NCBI RefSeq assembly: GCF_943181435.1
Contig: NZ_OW969598.1
Location: 62,001-126,000 of the forward strand
Reading direction: 5' to 3'
Length of the DNA stretch: 64,000 bases
Source of the DNA: Neisseria sp. Marseille-Q6792
GTDB taxonomy: Bacteria; Pseudomonadota; Gammaproteobacteria; Burkholderiales; Neisseriaceae
In this document: in pieces, positions 54,581 through 62,496 of the stretch
How the letters are laid out: each line of letters opens with the position of its first letter
Numbering within the stretch: position 1 is the stretch's first letter
Position numbers and translations under genes: made by a program
The notes under the pieces: model-generated
The model's database searches: none
Told to the model about the DNA's origin: nothing
Seen by the model: only the letters and a program-made list of their open reading frames with translations

Positions 54581-55075
54581 TTAATTGCCGAGAGCGGCAT
54601 CCAAATAATCATTTACCGCATCGACTAAAGCCTGTTCGTCGTCAGGTTGGAGAACCATAAACGGACGTGCGGGAATCTTACTGCCGGGGTGATTGACACG
54701 TTTGGCAAGCCGTCCGCCGAATTTTAAGGCTTTGCCGTTTTTTGGCAATATCGTATGCGGTGCAGTTTGTCCGCCGAAGTGATGAATGGCCGCATATTCC
54801 ACATTGGTACCGACCACGGCTTCCGTGGCCGTACTGTTCTGCGTAATCGAATTGCGCAAACGCCCACTGGCCTGCAACAGCCCCGATCCTTCACGCGCGG
54901 ACGGATACTTGCGCGGAGCCCACGCGGGGCGGCCGCCTGCCTCGAAGTTGTCCAGCACAGCGTTGCGCATGATGCGGGCAAGCTGCGTCATCAACGGCCG
55001 GGTGTTGCTTGTACGTTGCGCAATGGTATTTAAGCCGTTTTGTAGTGCATCTGTGTTGATTTTTATCTCGATCAT
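54581..55075 (-). CDS. Virion morphogenesis protein (Mu gp31/G)
   Basis: A 164-residue Mu gpG-like protein: EIKINTDALQNGLNTIAQRTSNTRPLMTQLARIMRNAVLDNFEAGG then GRPAWAPRKYPSAREGSGLLQASGRLRNSI. ATG 55075 is chosen (MIEIKI); the frame extends into the structured repeat upstream (to 55117), which is unlikely to be coding. It lies directly after the tandem structured elements. Confidence 0.82.
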   Translation of the reverse strand: MIEIKINTDALQNGLNTIAQRTSNTRPLMTQLARIMRNAVLDNFEAGGRPAWAPRKYPSAREGSGLLQASGRLRNSITQNSTATEAVVGTNVEYAAIHHFGGQTAPHTILPKNGKALKFGGRLAKRVNHPGSKIPARPFMVLQPDDEQALVDAVNDYLDAALGN

Positions 55076-55184
55076 CAGTATATTATTCTCAATGCCAAGT
55101 TGTCGGCGGGTCGCCAACCGGAATGGCCTCGGTGGTTTATCCGCTGTTTTATCCTGTTCGAATCAGGCAAAGCCGCCAACTTGG
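55073..55184. repeat. Structured tandem element, copy 1
   Basis: Begins CATCAGTATATT (55073-55084), shared with copy 2, and contains the shared 24-bp block at 55149-55172 holding CCTG-TTCGAAT-CAGG. Outer stem: 55095-55102 pairs perfectly with 55177-55184 and 55106-55109 with 55173-55176 (3-nt bulge). A second arm (about 55114-55135) can form. No family recognised. Confidence 0.65.
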
Positions 55185-55195
55185 TTATTTCTCCC

Positions 55196-55308
55196 CATCA
55201 GTATATTGTCCTTAATGCCGTAAAACTCGGGTTTCCTACTGGAAAGGTTACGGCCACGTTACCGTGTCGCGTATTATCCTGTTCGAATCAGGCAAAGAGT
55301 TTTATGGC
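55196..55308. repeat. Structured tandem element, copy 2
   Basis: Same frame as copy 1: CATCAGTATATT at 55196-55207 and the identical 24-bp block at 55274-55297. The outer stem is a different sequence but again pairs: 55217-55228 with 55297-55308 (12 bp, one G-T). Inner arms: TTTCC-TACT-GGAAA (55232-55245) and a 7-bp arm with one mismatch (55246-55263). It overlaps the stop codon of gp30. Confidence 0.65.
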
Positions 55309-56648
55309 TTTTTCCATATTGTTTCATACCCGTACAGTAAGCTATCCACCTGTTTATCCGTTTCGGCAATCATGCCAGTGTTGACCATATTCAAGGTCAG
55401 ATGTTCTTTCTTACCTGTAAACGGATGTCGGGTTTTCACATCATAGTCCAGCGTTACCACCAGCTTCCCCTTGCCTGCCGGCAGCGGATACACAAATGCC
55501 AAAAACTGTTTGGCATCGTCATTTCGTCCCGCCTTGCCTAATAAAATCTGCTCCGGTTCTTGCAGCAGTTCGGGTATCTGCTCCCAAAATGACACCGGCA
55601 GCGGCTTGACCTTCTTGTCGCGCAAAGCGTGCAATACCCGTTCGTCGCTCATCGAAATCACGGCGGATTGCGGATAGATTTGCCTTCCCGCCAATGCATC
55701 TAACACGGGTAGGGTCAATGCGCCCACATACAGCGTTTTCCCGCGCGCTACTTTTTCCGCATCTACCCGCCGCACCATTTGCGCCGCCTGTTGCGACACC
55801 GCCCGCATCAAATCGGGCTGTTTTAAGGCCGTCTGAATCGTCACGCTTGCCAGCTTCGGCGGCAGTTCCACTGCACGCTGCATCTGCAATTGCCCCAAGT
55901 TGGCCAAATGGCTTTTACCCACATTGTTCTGAAAACCTGCATCAGTATAAAAGCGGCTGCCGTCGGCCAGCTTCACTGCCTTGGCCGGGCGGGTGTCGCC
56001 CTTGCGGTTGACCACCACTTCCGTATCTTCCAGTTGTGCCTTTTGCGGCAGCAGATTGCGCCGCTTCAAATCACGGTCTGAAAACGCCCGTACGGTACAG
56101 CGGCAGTTGAAGCCGTTGGGCGGGTAGAAGTAATTCCAAAACGGGTCGTCGATGTGATACACCGCGCCATGCGCCGCAGCGTGGCTTTGTCGGGTACGGC
56201 TGTCAAGAATGGCCGAATACTGCAGCCAGGGCGCAGAGTTTCGACCATCTTCAAGAGCCTGCCAATGCCCAGCCATATAAGCCGACTGCATTTGCGTACG
56301 GAAAATGGTTTCCAGTCGATGCCGCGTGATGCCTTTACCATCTACTTCGCCGGTATTGGCATTCACAATGTCGCCATCTTTCAGCAGCTGCCAATCATGC
56401 TGTTTCAGACGGCCTACCACATCATCACGGAATTTCTCAAATGACGTACCGTTTTTCAGGCTTTCATACAAAGCACCGTGGATTTGTGCGGCAATATCCT
56501 GCTTGTGAATGCCCGCAATCGCCCGTGCCTTAGCCTGCGCTTCGTTCCACGTTACTTTCCAGTCTGACGGCACATTAAAGCCCAGCCCTTCAAAATACTT
56601 GACGGCCTGTTCAGGCTCGAGGCCGAATGCGTAGCTCAAATCAGCCAT
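55302..56648 (-). CDS. Head morphogenesis protein (Mu gp30/F, SPP1 gp7-like)
   Basis: A 448-residue minor head protein. It has the SPP1 gp7 core (GITRHRLETIFRTQMQSAYMAGHWQAL... PWLQYSAILDSRTRQSHAAAHGAVYHIDDPFWNYFYPPNGFNCRCTVRAFS). The C-terminal part contains a phage-Barnase-EndoU/PBECR-like region (LVVTLDYDVKTRHPFTGKKEHLTLNMVNTGMI), seen in related proteins. Its start lies inside the overlap with the portal stop. Confidence 0.87.
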   Translation of the reverse strand: MADLSYAFGLEPEQAVKYFEGLGFNVPSDWKVTWNEAQAKARAIAGIHKQDIAAQIHGALYESLKNGTSFEKFRDDVVGRLKQHDWQLLKDGDIVNANTGEVDGKGITRHRLETIFRTQMQSAYMAGHWQALEDGRNSAPWLQYSAILDSRTRQSHAAAHGAVYHIDDPFWNYFYPPNGFNCRCTVRAFSDRDLKRRNLLPQKAQLEDTEVVVNRKGDTRPAKAVKLADGSRFYTDAGFQNNVGKSHLANLGQLQMQRAVELPPKLASVTIQTALKQPDLMRAVSQQAAQMVRRVDAEKVARGKTLYVGALTLPVLDALAGRQIYPQSAVISMSDERVLHALRDKKVKPLPVSFWEQIPELLQEPEQILLGKAGRNDDAKQFLAFVYPLPAGKGKLVVTLDYDVKTRHPFTGKKEHLTLNMVNTGMIAETDKQVDSLLYGYETIWKKP

Positions 56649-58194
56649 TCATCCGTCCCCATAAGTCCGACACAAAAACCACCCGTGCCAAAGCCGTCTG
56701 AAATTGTTCGGCAGTCAGCTCGGGATAAACGCGCAACAAACGTTCCTGCACATCCTCATAACTGTCGCCCTCGGCCAAAGCCTGACCCAAGCCGCGTAAA
56801 AACGGCTCAATCATTTCCGGCAAGACCACCTTACTCAAGTCCGCATTGTCTAAATCCGCCTGCGCCGCGCCGACAATCTCGCCCGATTTACTCAAAGCCA
56901 CACGGCGGTAGCTTAGCGGGGCACTTTTTAAATCTGTTTTAACATCAGTTTGAAAAGCCAATACCGGCTCGTCTCCGGAAGCTAAAGGAATAGCCAATTT
57001 TTCCTGCGCCCACGACAACGGAATCTTCATGCCGATTTCCACCAATTTAGGCAAAGAGTCGGAGTACACCGTCAAATCTTCGGGTAATTGCGTATCGAAC
57101 ACAAAGCGCGGCAGACGTGAAACATCGACATTGCCTTTATTGAGCTGCAACAATGGCAGGATCAATTGGCGCGTCAATGTGCCGGCCAGTTGCTTGGCAT
57201 CGGATACCAGCAAATCATGGCGCACCTCGTTATGGACTTTCCCCAGCGCATTGGTAGCAGTCTTACCGTCAGCCTGGCTGGTCAGCGTGCCGCCTAAAAT
57301 CGCTTTTGAAGACGTTTTATCCGCCCAATCAATCATTGCCTGAAATGGATCCGCACTGCCATTGGCCGCGTTGAGCAGCTCAATCTGCATGGTTTCAGGA
57401 ATAATCCCCGCCGCGTTATGGCCGATTTCGCGCACCGCATTCAAAAGGGTGAGCTTATCTTTGTCGTCCGCACCGGAGGCATATTTACCGATTCGGGTCG
57501 GCAGGCCGTAAATCTCCAAAAACTCGGCCAAATCACGCACCGAGTAATTTTTAAACAGATACGGCCACACCAGCGTGCGCATCAAACCGCTTCTTGCCAA
57601 AATACCCGAACGGCTGCGGTGCTTATGGACAATCCAGCCTAAATCCCACAGTTTTTCGCCATCAGGATTGCCGTCTTTGCGCAACAACACCTCATCCATT
57701 GCATTGACCTTAAACCAAGCCTGCGGACGATGATGGAATGCTTTGGGCAACCATAACGACCCAAGATTTTCCCATTCGATTTCCACGCAGGAGAAACCGT
57801 GTCCGACCGCGTCCAAAAGGTCAAACATCATATCCTCCAAATCGGTCAGCTGATTCAGCCAGCCGTCTACTTCTTCGGCCAATTTGCGCTCGGCTTCGCT
57901 GCTGTTCGGAGGTGGAACAATATTCCAGTCCAAGCCGATTACCGCGCGCTTGCGTTTACTCATCTCTGAAAAGATATGGCCGTCCTTCTCTTCAATATCG
58001 ACAAAGAGTTCGGACTGCGCCTGAATATCGCCGTTTTCCGCATCTTCCAAAATCCGATGGAGCGACTGCGGAGTCAGTCCTTTGCTCGGATGCTCATGGG
58101 TAGTGCGGTTTTTAACGATATCCGCCGTTTGGGATTGTTTATCGGGCGTTTTAGGGGCGGCTTTACTAAACAACGCACGGAGTAGGTTTTTCAT
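56641..58194 (-). CDS. Portal protein (Mu gp29, DUF935)
   Basis: A 517-residue portal of the DUF935 family: LHRILEDAENGDIQAQSELFVDIEEKDGHIFSEMSKRKRAVIGLDWNIVPP near the start, YSVRDLAEFLEIYGLPTRIGKY in the middle. It forms the ring through which DNA enters the head. Its stop overlaps the gp30 start (ATGGCTGA). It carries one AAGCC- and no AT-type uptake sequence. Confidence 0.92.
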   Translation of the reverse strand: MKNLLRALFSKAAPKTPDKQSQTADIVKNRTTHEHPSKGLTPQSLHRILEDAENGDIQAQSELFVDIEEKDGHIFSEMSKRKRAVIGLDWNIVPPPNSSEAERKLAEEVDGWLNQLTDLEDMMFDLLDAVGHGFSCVEIEWENLGSLWLPKAFHHRPQAWFKVNAMDEVLLRKDGNPDGEKLWDLGWIVHKHRSRSGILARSGLMRTLVWPYLFKNYSVRDLAEFLEIYGLPTRIGKYASGADDKDKLTLLNAVREIGHNAAGIIPETMQIELLNAANGSADPFQAMIDWADKTSSKAILGGTLTSQADGKTATNALGKVHNEVRHDLLVSDAKQLAGTLTRQLILPLLQLNKGNVDVSRLPRFVFDTQLPEDLTVYSDSLPKLVEIGMKIPLSWAQEKLAIPLASGDEPVLAFQTDVKTDLKSAPLSYRRVALSKSGEIVGAAQADLDNADLSKVVLPEMIEPFLRGLGQALAEGDSYEDVQERLLRVYPELTAEQFQTALARVVFVSDLWGRMNG

Positions 58195-58205
58195 GACGTA
58201 AAAAA

Positions 58206-58224
58206 GGGCAAGTTAAACTTGCCC
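58206..58224 (-). terminator. Intrinsic terminator between terminase and portal genes
   Basis: GGGCAAGT (58206-58213) and ACTTGCCC (58217-58224) flank a 3-nt loop. TTTTTT follows on the minus strand, so it has the form of a rho-independent terminator inside the late operon. Confidence 0.7.
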
Positions 58225-58271
58225 CATTTTCAGCCGTGCCGCTCCTGATCAGACTGTATCCCGTGTCAGTT

Positions 58272-59894
58272 TTACCATGCGCCGCTCCCCATCCGACCGG
58301 ATAAGCCGTGCTCTCTAGGCACGGCAATATAGCCGCCGACAGTCGCGCTGCTTTGAACCAAGCCCCACAGCATATGCACGGCATCAGGGCCGTCGTCATG
58401 GTCTGCCATCGGAAAATGGCGGAATTGGTCAATCAGTGTGCTTTGACTGGCGTGCAAACGGATTTGACCGTTTTGCATATACGGCTGCAGGCTTTCAATA
58501 CGGAGCAACTTGTCCGCACTCGGCTTAATGCCGCGTGCCGGAATCGGGATACCGGCAGCCGCGCCGCGTTTGACCAGCTCAGTCTTTAAAAACTCCTGAA
58601 ACTGCACCGTCTCAATGCCCCACAACACACAGCGGTACCGGCGTTGCAATTCGATAATGTCGGAAATAATCTTGTCCGGCAGACGTTTCTTAATCAGAGC
58701 CTCCACCACATCCAACACACCCGTGCGACGGTTGTACCCGCCGATACACAACGCAGACGGGTCACGGCTGTTGCCGGCCTTGCCCAAACTCGGGTCGCAC
58801 GCACCATAAAAAATCCAATCCGAATCACGATTGACCCAAAAATTCAGGCTGTTCGCAAACGGCGCGGCCTCACCAGCAACCGGATCATTCTGATATTCCG
58901 AATCAAACGTCGCATGGCCGTCACGGGCACGGATTTTCATCAGCGCGAGTACGCCACGCGCCGCCCAAGAAGTGACCGCACCGCGTTCCATCTCGTCTTT
59001 GTGCGTCTGATAAAACTCCTCGGCCACCGTCTCGCCGTCGTTTCGGAAAAGTTCCTCCCATCTGTCCCACAAATCCATGCGGTCAGGCCAGCGTTTCATC
59101 GCCCTAAACTTAATACCGTGCCAAAACGGGTTATTCAAAGTGCGGTTCAGCACACTGTCGTAATGCAAAATCGTGCCGATATAGATCACATCGTATTTCT
59201 GGCCGACCCCGCCCAGAGGCAATACCGTTTTAGTCAGCCACGCATTGAGCTTGTCGCGCTGTTCGGGATTGCGGACTTGCTCGTCATTCTCAATATCGTC
59301 CAAAACAGTTAAGTCAGGACGGTAAGGGCCGTGACGCAAACCGCGCAGCTTTTTACCGCTACCGGCCACTTGGACTTTAACGTCATTGGCCGTCACAATC
59401 GTACCGGCCTGCCATACACGGCCCTGCCCGCATACTTCAGGAAAGTCGGTTTTCAGGCGCGGGTTAAACTCAAGTTCTGCCTTAATGGCCTCCAGCATCG
59501 GATACGCCTGGTCGATACTGTCCATTACGATGACCGCATAATGTTTTTGGCCGGTCACGATACACCACAGCGTAAACAGCTGAGTAACCTGCGTCGACTT
59601 ACCCTCGCCACGCGGCGCACCCACCGCCTCATTTTCTCCTTTAGGGGAGCGGATAATCTCCGGCAGACGGCTGAATAAAAACGCATGCAGTTCGGATTTC
59701 TCAGGCGAGCGGATATAATGCGGAAAGTAGGTGTTGACGAAATATTCGTAACCGCCTACCGGGTCAAACACCTTGGCACGGCGTGCAGCAATAGCCTTGG
59801 GCGACGCATCGAAGCCGTCCACTTCCGCTTCGATAACTTGGCGCAGGCTGGCGGCCAGTTCGGCAAGGGATTTGAGGAATTCTTTATTTTTCAT
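58272..59894 (-). CDS. Terminase large subunit (Mu gp28)
   Basis: A 540-residue DNA-packaging motor. Walker-A-like GAPRGEGKSTQVTQL (about 93), Walker-B-like VLDDIEND (about 200) and RNase-H-like nuclease pieces (GACDPSLGKAGNSRDPSALCIGGYNR) are visible. ATG 59894 (MKNKEFLKSLAEL) is used; the frame extends to 59972 but overlaps the divergent plus-strand gene. No strong ribosome site is visible. Confidence 0.92.
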   Translation of the reverse strand: MKNKEFLKSLAELAASLRQVIEAEVDGFDASPKAIAARRAKVFDPVGGYEYFVNTYFPHYIRSPEKSELHAFLFSRLPEIIRSPKGENEAVGAPRGEGKSTQVTQLFTLWCIVTGQKHYAVIVMDSIDQAYPMLEAIKAELEFNPRLKTDFPEVCGQGRVWQAGTIVTANDVKVQVAGSGKKLRGLRHGPYRPDLTVLDDIENDEQVRNPEQRDKLNAWLTKTVLPLGGVGQKYDVIYIGTILHYDSVLNRTLNNPFWHGIKFRAMKRWPDRMDLWDRWEELFRNDGETVAEEFYQTHKDEMERGAVTSWAARGVLALMKIRARDGHATFDSEYQNDPVAGEAAPFANSLNFWVNRDSDWIFYGACDPSLGKAGNSRDPSALCIGGYNRRTGVLDVVEALIKKRLPDKIISDIIELQRRYRCVLWGIETVQFQEFLKTELVKRGAAAGIPIPARGIKPSADKLLRIESLQPYMQNGQIRLHASQSTLIDQFRHFPMADHDDGPDAVHMLWGLVQSSATVGGYIAVPREHGLSGRMGSGAW

Positions 59895-59907
59895 AAGGGT
59901 GCAATGT

Positions 59908-60156
59908 ATGTTTGAATTATCCGAACCAATTAAAAAAGAAGCCCTTAGGCTCCAAGCCTTGGGTCTAAGCATTCCAGAAATTATTCAGGAACTAAGAAAA
60001 ACTTTTGAAAATGAACTGGTAGCCATATCCGATTTAGAGTTGCAAGAATTGATTGAAGATTTATTTGCATCTCATGAAAATAAGCCTAAGGAAGTCGAAC
60101 AATCAGAAGAAATCAAACAATCAGAAAAAGGTAAACTCAAACGACGCAAGCCTTAG
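59908..60156 (+). CDS. Small plus-strand accessory protein inside the prophage
   Basis: An 82-residue, Glu/Lys-rich helical protein (MFELSEPIKKEALRLQALGLSIPEIIQELRKTFENELVAIS) with a strongly charged tail ending KGKLKRRKP. ATG 59908 follows AAGGGTG at good distance. It is the only convincing plus-strand gene in the prophage: it starts 14 bp from the terminase start on the opposite strand and ends 10 bp before the gp27 end. It is A-rich compared with the late genes. No family recognised; probably a moron. Confidence 0.7.
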   Translation: MFELSEPIKKEALRLQALGLSIPEIIQELRKTFENELVAISDLELQELIEDLFASHENKPKEVEQSEEIKQSEKGKLKRRKP

Positions 60157-60166
60157 TTTCACCCAA

Positions 60167-60673
60167 CTAACCAAACCTTCGCTCCACTTCCACCCCAAAC
60201 GGCTCCAATACCTCCACAAAGGCAGGCAAATGTTTGGGGTGTTTTTCTTGCACAAACGCCATCAAGAACTCAATCAATTCCAAAGCCGTCGCCAGTTTTG
60301 ACGTTTCCGGCATCACGCGCGCATTGGCGGATACGGTTTTGGTAAACGCATCAGCCAAGCTGGCCAACAGCTTCGCACGGTCCGATGGCGGCAAATCTTC
60401 GGTACTCGAATCCTGCAGCATCGTCATCGTGCTGTTGTACTGCACCATAAAACCGGCCAACATCGCACGGCTCAAGTCCTCAATACCGCCGCCGGCCAAA
60501 GTGTAAGCGGCGCGCATCTTATCCCAGTCGTCGCCTTTTTCCTTATCCGCACGTTTCCACGCACGCGCAGTGGCCTGCGGGATTTCGCACATCAAGGCCG
60601 CCGTTTCCAAAGTTTGCTCGCCGCTCACATAGAGCCGACGTAACTTTTCACGGATTTCTTGCGGGTGAGCCAT
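60167..60673 (-). CDS. Terminase small subunit-like protein (Mu gp27, DUF1804)
   Basis: A 168-residue protein of the DUF1804 family. The start is a helix-turn-helix (MAHPQEIREKLRRLYVSGEQTLETAALMCEIPQATARAWKRADKEKGDDWDKMRAA). It recognises DNA for packaging by analogy. It lies 3 nt from the next upstream gene and is followed by the plus-strand accessory gene. Confidence 0.88.
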   Translation of the reverse strand: MAHPQEIREKLRRLYVSGEQTLETAALMCEIPQATARAWKRADKEKGDDWDKMRAAYTLAGGGIEDLSRAMLAGFMVQYNSTMTMLQDSSTEDLPPSDRAKLLASLADAFTKTVSANARVMPETSKLATALELIEFLMAFVQEKHPKHLPAFVEVLEPFGVEVERRFG

Positions 60674-60675
60674 AA

Positions 60676-60873
60676 TTACAGTCCCATTTTCGCTTTAAGC
60701 AATTCCCAGCCGACCGTAATCACGCCGCCGCCCAGTGCGCCGAATGTAATGGCCGTGCGTTTCGTGTCTTGGCGGATTTGTGCAATTTCCGCCTGCATTT
60801 CCTTCTGATTTTTCAGCGTCTGATCAGTCTTGTTTTCGATACGTGCCAAGGCTTCCAAAATCGGGTCGCTCAT
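60676..60873 (-). CDS. Small membrane-anchored phage protein
   Basis: A 65-residue protein: N-terminal coiled coil (LARIENKTDQTLKNQKEMQAEIAQIRQDTKR) and a C-terminal membrane helix (AITFGALGGGVITVGWELLKAKMGL). It overlaps the DUF2730 gene by 4 nt. Family not recognised; comparable small proteins sit in the gp25-gp26 position of Mu-like phages. Confidence 0.7.
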   Translation of the reverse strand: MSDPILEALARIENKTDQTLKNQKEMQAEIAQIRQDTKRTAITFGALGGGVITVGWELLKAKMGL

Positions 60874-61136
60874 GATTTGTCCGCTTTCCTGTCCAGTTTT
60901 TCGTTTACTTTTTCCAACTTGTTTTCGATGCGCTCCAAAGACGCTGCGATATTTTTGCGGTCGGCTTGGGCATCCTGCTTGGTGTGGTACGAGAGCTTGA
61001 CCGCGTGCAGCTCCTCTTTAAGATCGTCGATACGCTTGTCCGCCTCTTTCAGACGGCCTGAAATGCCGTTGACCCAAAACCAAAATGCCGCCGTCGCAAT
61101 CGGCCACAGGGTTCTGAAACCAAATTCAAAGTCCAT
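60870..61136 (-). CDS. DUF2730 phage protein (Mu gp25-like)
   Basis: An 88-residue protein with an N-terminal membrane helix (TLWPIATAAFWFWVNGI) and a long coiled coil (RLKEADKRIDDLKEELHAVKLSYHTKQDAQADRKNIAASLERIENKLEKVNEKL). Fits DUF2730. Carries an AG-type uptake sequence at about 61049. Function unknown. Confidence 0.78.
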   Translation of the reverse strand: MDFEFGFRTLWPIATAAFWFWVNGISGRLKEADKRIDDLKEELHAVKLSYHTKQDAQADRKNIAASLERIENKLEKVNEKLDRKADKS

Positions 61137-61147
61137 TTAAAACCCCT

Positions 61148-61489
61148 TTAAACCGGCACATCGCCGAATACGATACGGACGGCGTAACCGTCAGGGCGAT
61201 TGCTGGCAATCTCCAGTCCATCACCATCATTACAAACACAGTAATACGCCCCCAAAGTTTGCCAAACCGCACGTTTAAAGGTGTCATAGTTCGTAATTGG
61301 ATATTCAAGGTGAAACGTCGTCTGAAAATCCTTATCCATGCGTACCGCGTACTCAATACCGGCCTTATCCAGCAGGTCGGAAACATGGATGACAAACGGT
61401 TCTTGCTCGCGTGCGCGGCTCAATCCCAGCTCTAAATCCGCATGGCGGCAGGCGACCGTGCGTTGCACCAAATCACGATAAGTCGTCAT
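61148..61489 (-). CDS. Hypothetical phage protein
   Basis: A 113-residue soluble protein (MTTYRDLVQRTVACRHADLELGLSRAREQEPFVIHVSDLLDKAGIEYAVRMDKDFQ). I do not recognise the family. It overlaps the Rz1-like lipoprotein stop by 4 nt (ATGA), so it is co-translated with the lysis cluster. Confidence 0.75.
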   Translation of the reverse strand: MTTYRDLVQRTVACRHADLELGLSRAREQEPFVIHVSDLLDKAGIEYAVRMDKDFQTTFHLEYPITNYDTFKRAVWQTLGAYYCVCNDGDGLEIASNRPDGYAVRIVFGDVPV

Positions 61490-61803
61490 CGCGCGCCCTC
61501 CGAACCGTCAACTTCCGCTTGACTGTTGACCCAATCGCGCCAAGCCTGATTTTGGTTCTCCAGTTCCGAAACATAGCCGCCAAACTCAGCGGCGTGTTCC
61601 AACAGCGTGGCCGTCTTACCGTCTTTCGGCGGATTCGGGCGTACCGGCGCGACCATCAATGCGGCAGGCGGTGTCGGCATGACCGCCTTTTCGACAACCT
61701 TAATTTCCGTAGCCGAGGGCGCGCTTGTAGAGCTGCAAGCCGTGATGGCCAAAGCCGTCAATACAATTACCGCTTGCATTTTTACGGTCTTGAGTAAGGA
61801 CAT
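61486..61803 (-). CDS. Rz1-like outer-membrane spanin lipoprotein
   Basis: A 105-residue protein with a lipoprotein signal (VIVLTALAITACSSTSA, lipobox Cys about residue 23) and a proline-rich part (MPTPPAALMVAPVRPNPPKDG), as in Rz1-type o-spanins. Its 5' third overlaps the 3' end of the Rz-like gene in another frame (61700-61803), the typical overlapped spanin layout. Confidence 0.75.
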   Translation of the reverse strand: MSLLKTVKMQAVIVLTALAITACSSTSAPSATEIKVVEKAVMPTPPAALMVAPVRPNPPKDGKTATLLEHAAEFGGYVSELENQNQAWRDWVNSQAEVDGSEGAR

Positions 61804-62119
61804 TTTCGATTTCCTTTTTATTTTCCGTTTTCAGACGGCTGACTTCCGCCTGTTTTTTCGCCAAAGCCATGCCGACAGCGTGCGCCTTGACTTCATATTT
61901 TTTCGCTTCCGCGCGCGCCAGTTCCAGTTCGCGCGCATAGTTTTGAGCTGACAACAGCAGGGCTTGCGCCTTATCGTGCTCCATCTTGTCGATGACCGCT
62001 TGCTGCTTCGCAAATGCCGACTTGTAGCCTTGATGGTGCGACACAGCCAAGCCCGTGCCGACAAGCGCGATGATGGCAATCGGTTGCCAGTTATTCGCCA
62101 GCAGTTTCACGAGATTCAT
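61700..62119 (-). CDS. Rz-like inner-membrane spanin
   Basis: A 139-residue protein with one N-terminal membrane helix (NWQPIAIIALVGTGLAVSHHQGYKSA) and a long periplasmic coiled coil (QQAVIDKMEHDKAQALLLSAQNYARELELARAEAKKYEVKAHAVG). This matches Rz-type i-spanins that link to Rz1 and disrupt the outer membrane. It follows the holin-like gene with a 29-nt overlap. Confidence 0.8.
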   Translation of the reverse strand: MNLVKLLANNWQPIAIIALVGTGLAVSHHQGYKSAFAKQQAVIDKMEHDKAQALLLSAQNYARELELARAEAKKYEVKAHAVGMALAKKQAEVSRLKTENKKEIENVLTQDRKNASGNCIDGFGHHGLQLYKRALGYGN

Positions 62120-62327
62120 TCTCGACCTCCTGACGTTTCACGCTGACAAACGAGCGCGCCACCGCATAGCCGCCTACAATGCCCAAATACACCGCCCAAA
62201 TCTCCGCCGACGGGTCGGGCAACATCACAAACTTAAACGTCCCCGCCGCGCAGGCAACGTTTGCCCACAGTTTCGAGTGCGACACATTGCCTGTCGCGGG
62301 GTTTTTAAAAATATCCAAAATACGCAT
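62091..62327 (-). CDS. Two-helix membrane protein, holin candidate (DUF2644-like)
   Basis: A 78-residue protein with two membrane helices (KLWANVACAAGTFKFVML and EIWAVYLGIVGGYAVARSFV) and a charged tail. Position, between endolysin and spanins, and topology suit a class II holin. Mu-like phages of Neisseria and Haemophilus have similar DUF2644 proteins. Holin activity is inferred. Confidence 0.65.
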   Translation of the reverse strand: MRILDIFKNPATGNVSHSKLWANVACAAGTFKFVMLPDPSAEIWAVYLGIVGGYAVARSFVSVKRQEVENESRETAGE

Positions 62328-62329
62328 TG

Positions 62330-62494
62330 CTATTCCACACTTTTGGTTTGCAGGTGCCGTTTCAGCATTTCCCGATAATTGGCCAGTTCGCCCTCCGCAA
62401 ATTCAAACTCAGGCAAGTCCGCCTGTTCGCTTGCCTTGCGGCTTTTGCGCGACCATTGCTCAATCATCTTTTCGTAAAACTCAACCTGTCCCAT
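62330..62494 (-). CDS. Small conserved-looking phage protein (54 residues)
   Basis: A 54-codon frame from ATG 62494 to TAG 62332-62330: MGQVEFYEKMIEQWSRKS... then FAEGELANYREMLKRHLQTKSVE. It exactly fills the gap between two lysis-region genes, ending 2 nt before the holin-like ATG. No ribosome site better than GACAGG-like sequence inside the start region was seen. Helical and charged; family not recognised. Confidence 0.65.
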   Translation of the reverse strand: MGQVEFYEKMIEQWSRKSRKASEQADLPEFEFAEGELANYREMLKRHLQTKSVE

Positions 62495-62496
62495 GA

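Noticed and set aside
55149..55172. A tRNA gene at the TTCGAAT hairpin
   Set aside because: The hairpin is T-arm-like, but the spacing to the outer stem and the lack of proper D and anticodon arms rule out a normal tRNA. Reported instead as a structured repeat.
59895..60166. One of the known Neisseria anti-CRISPR genes (AcrIIC1-3)
   Set aside because: The 82-residue product found here shares no visible sequence with those proteins as I remember them.
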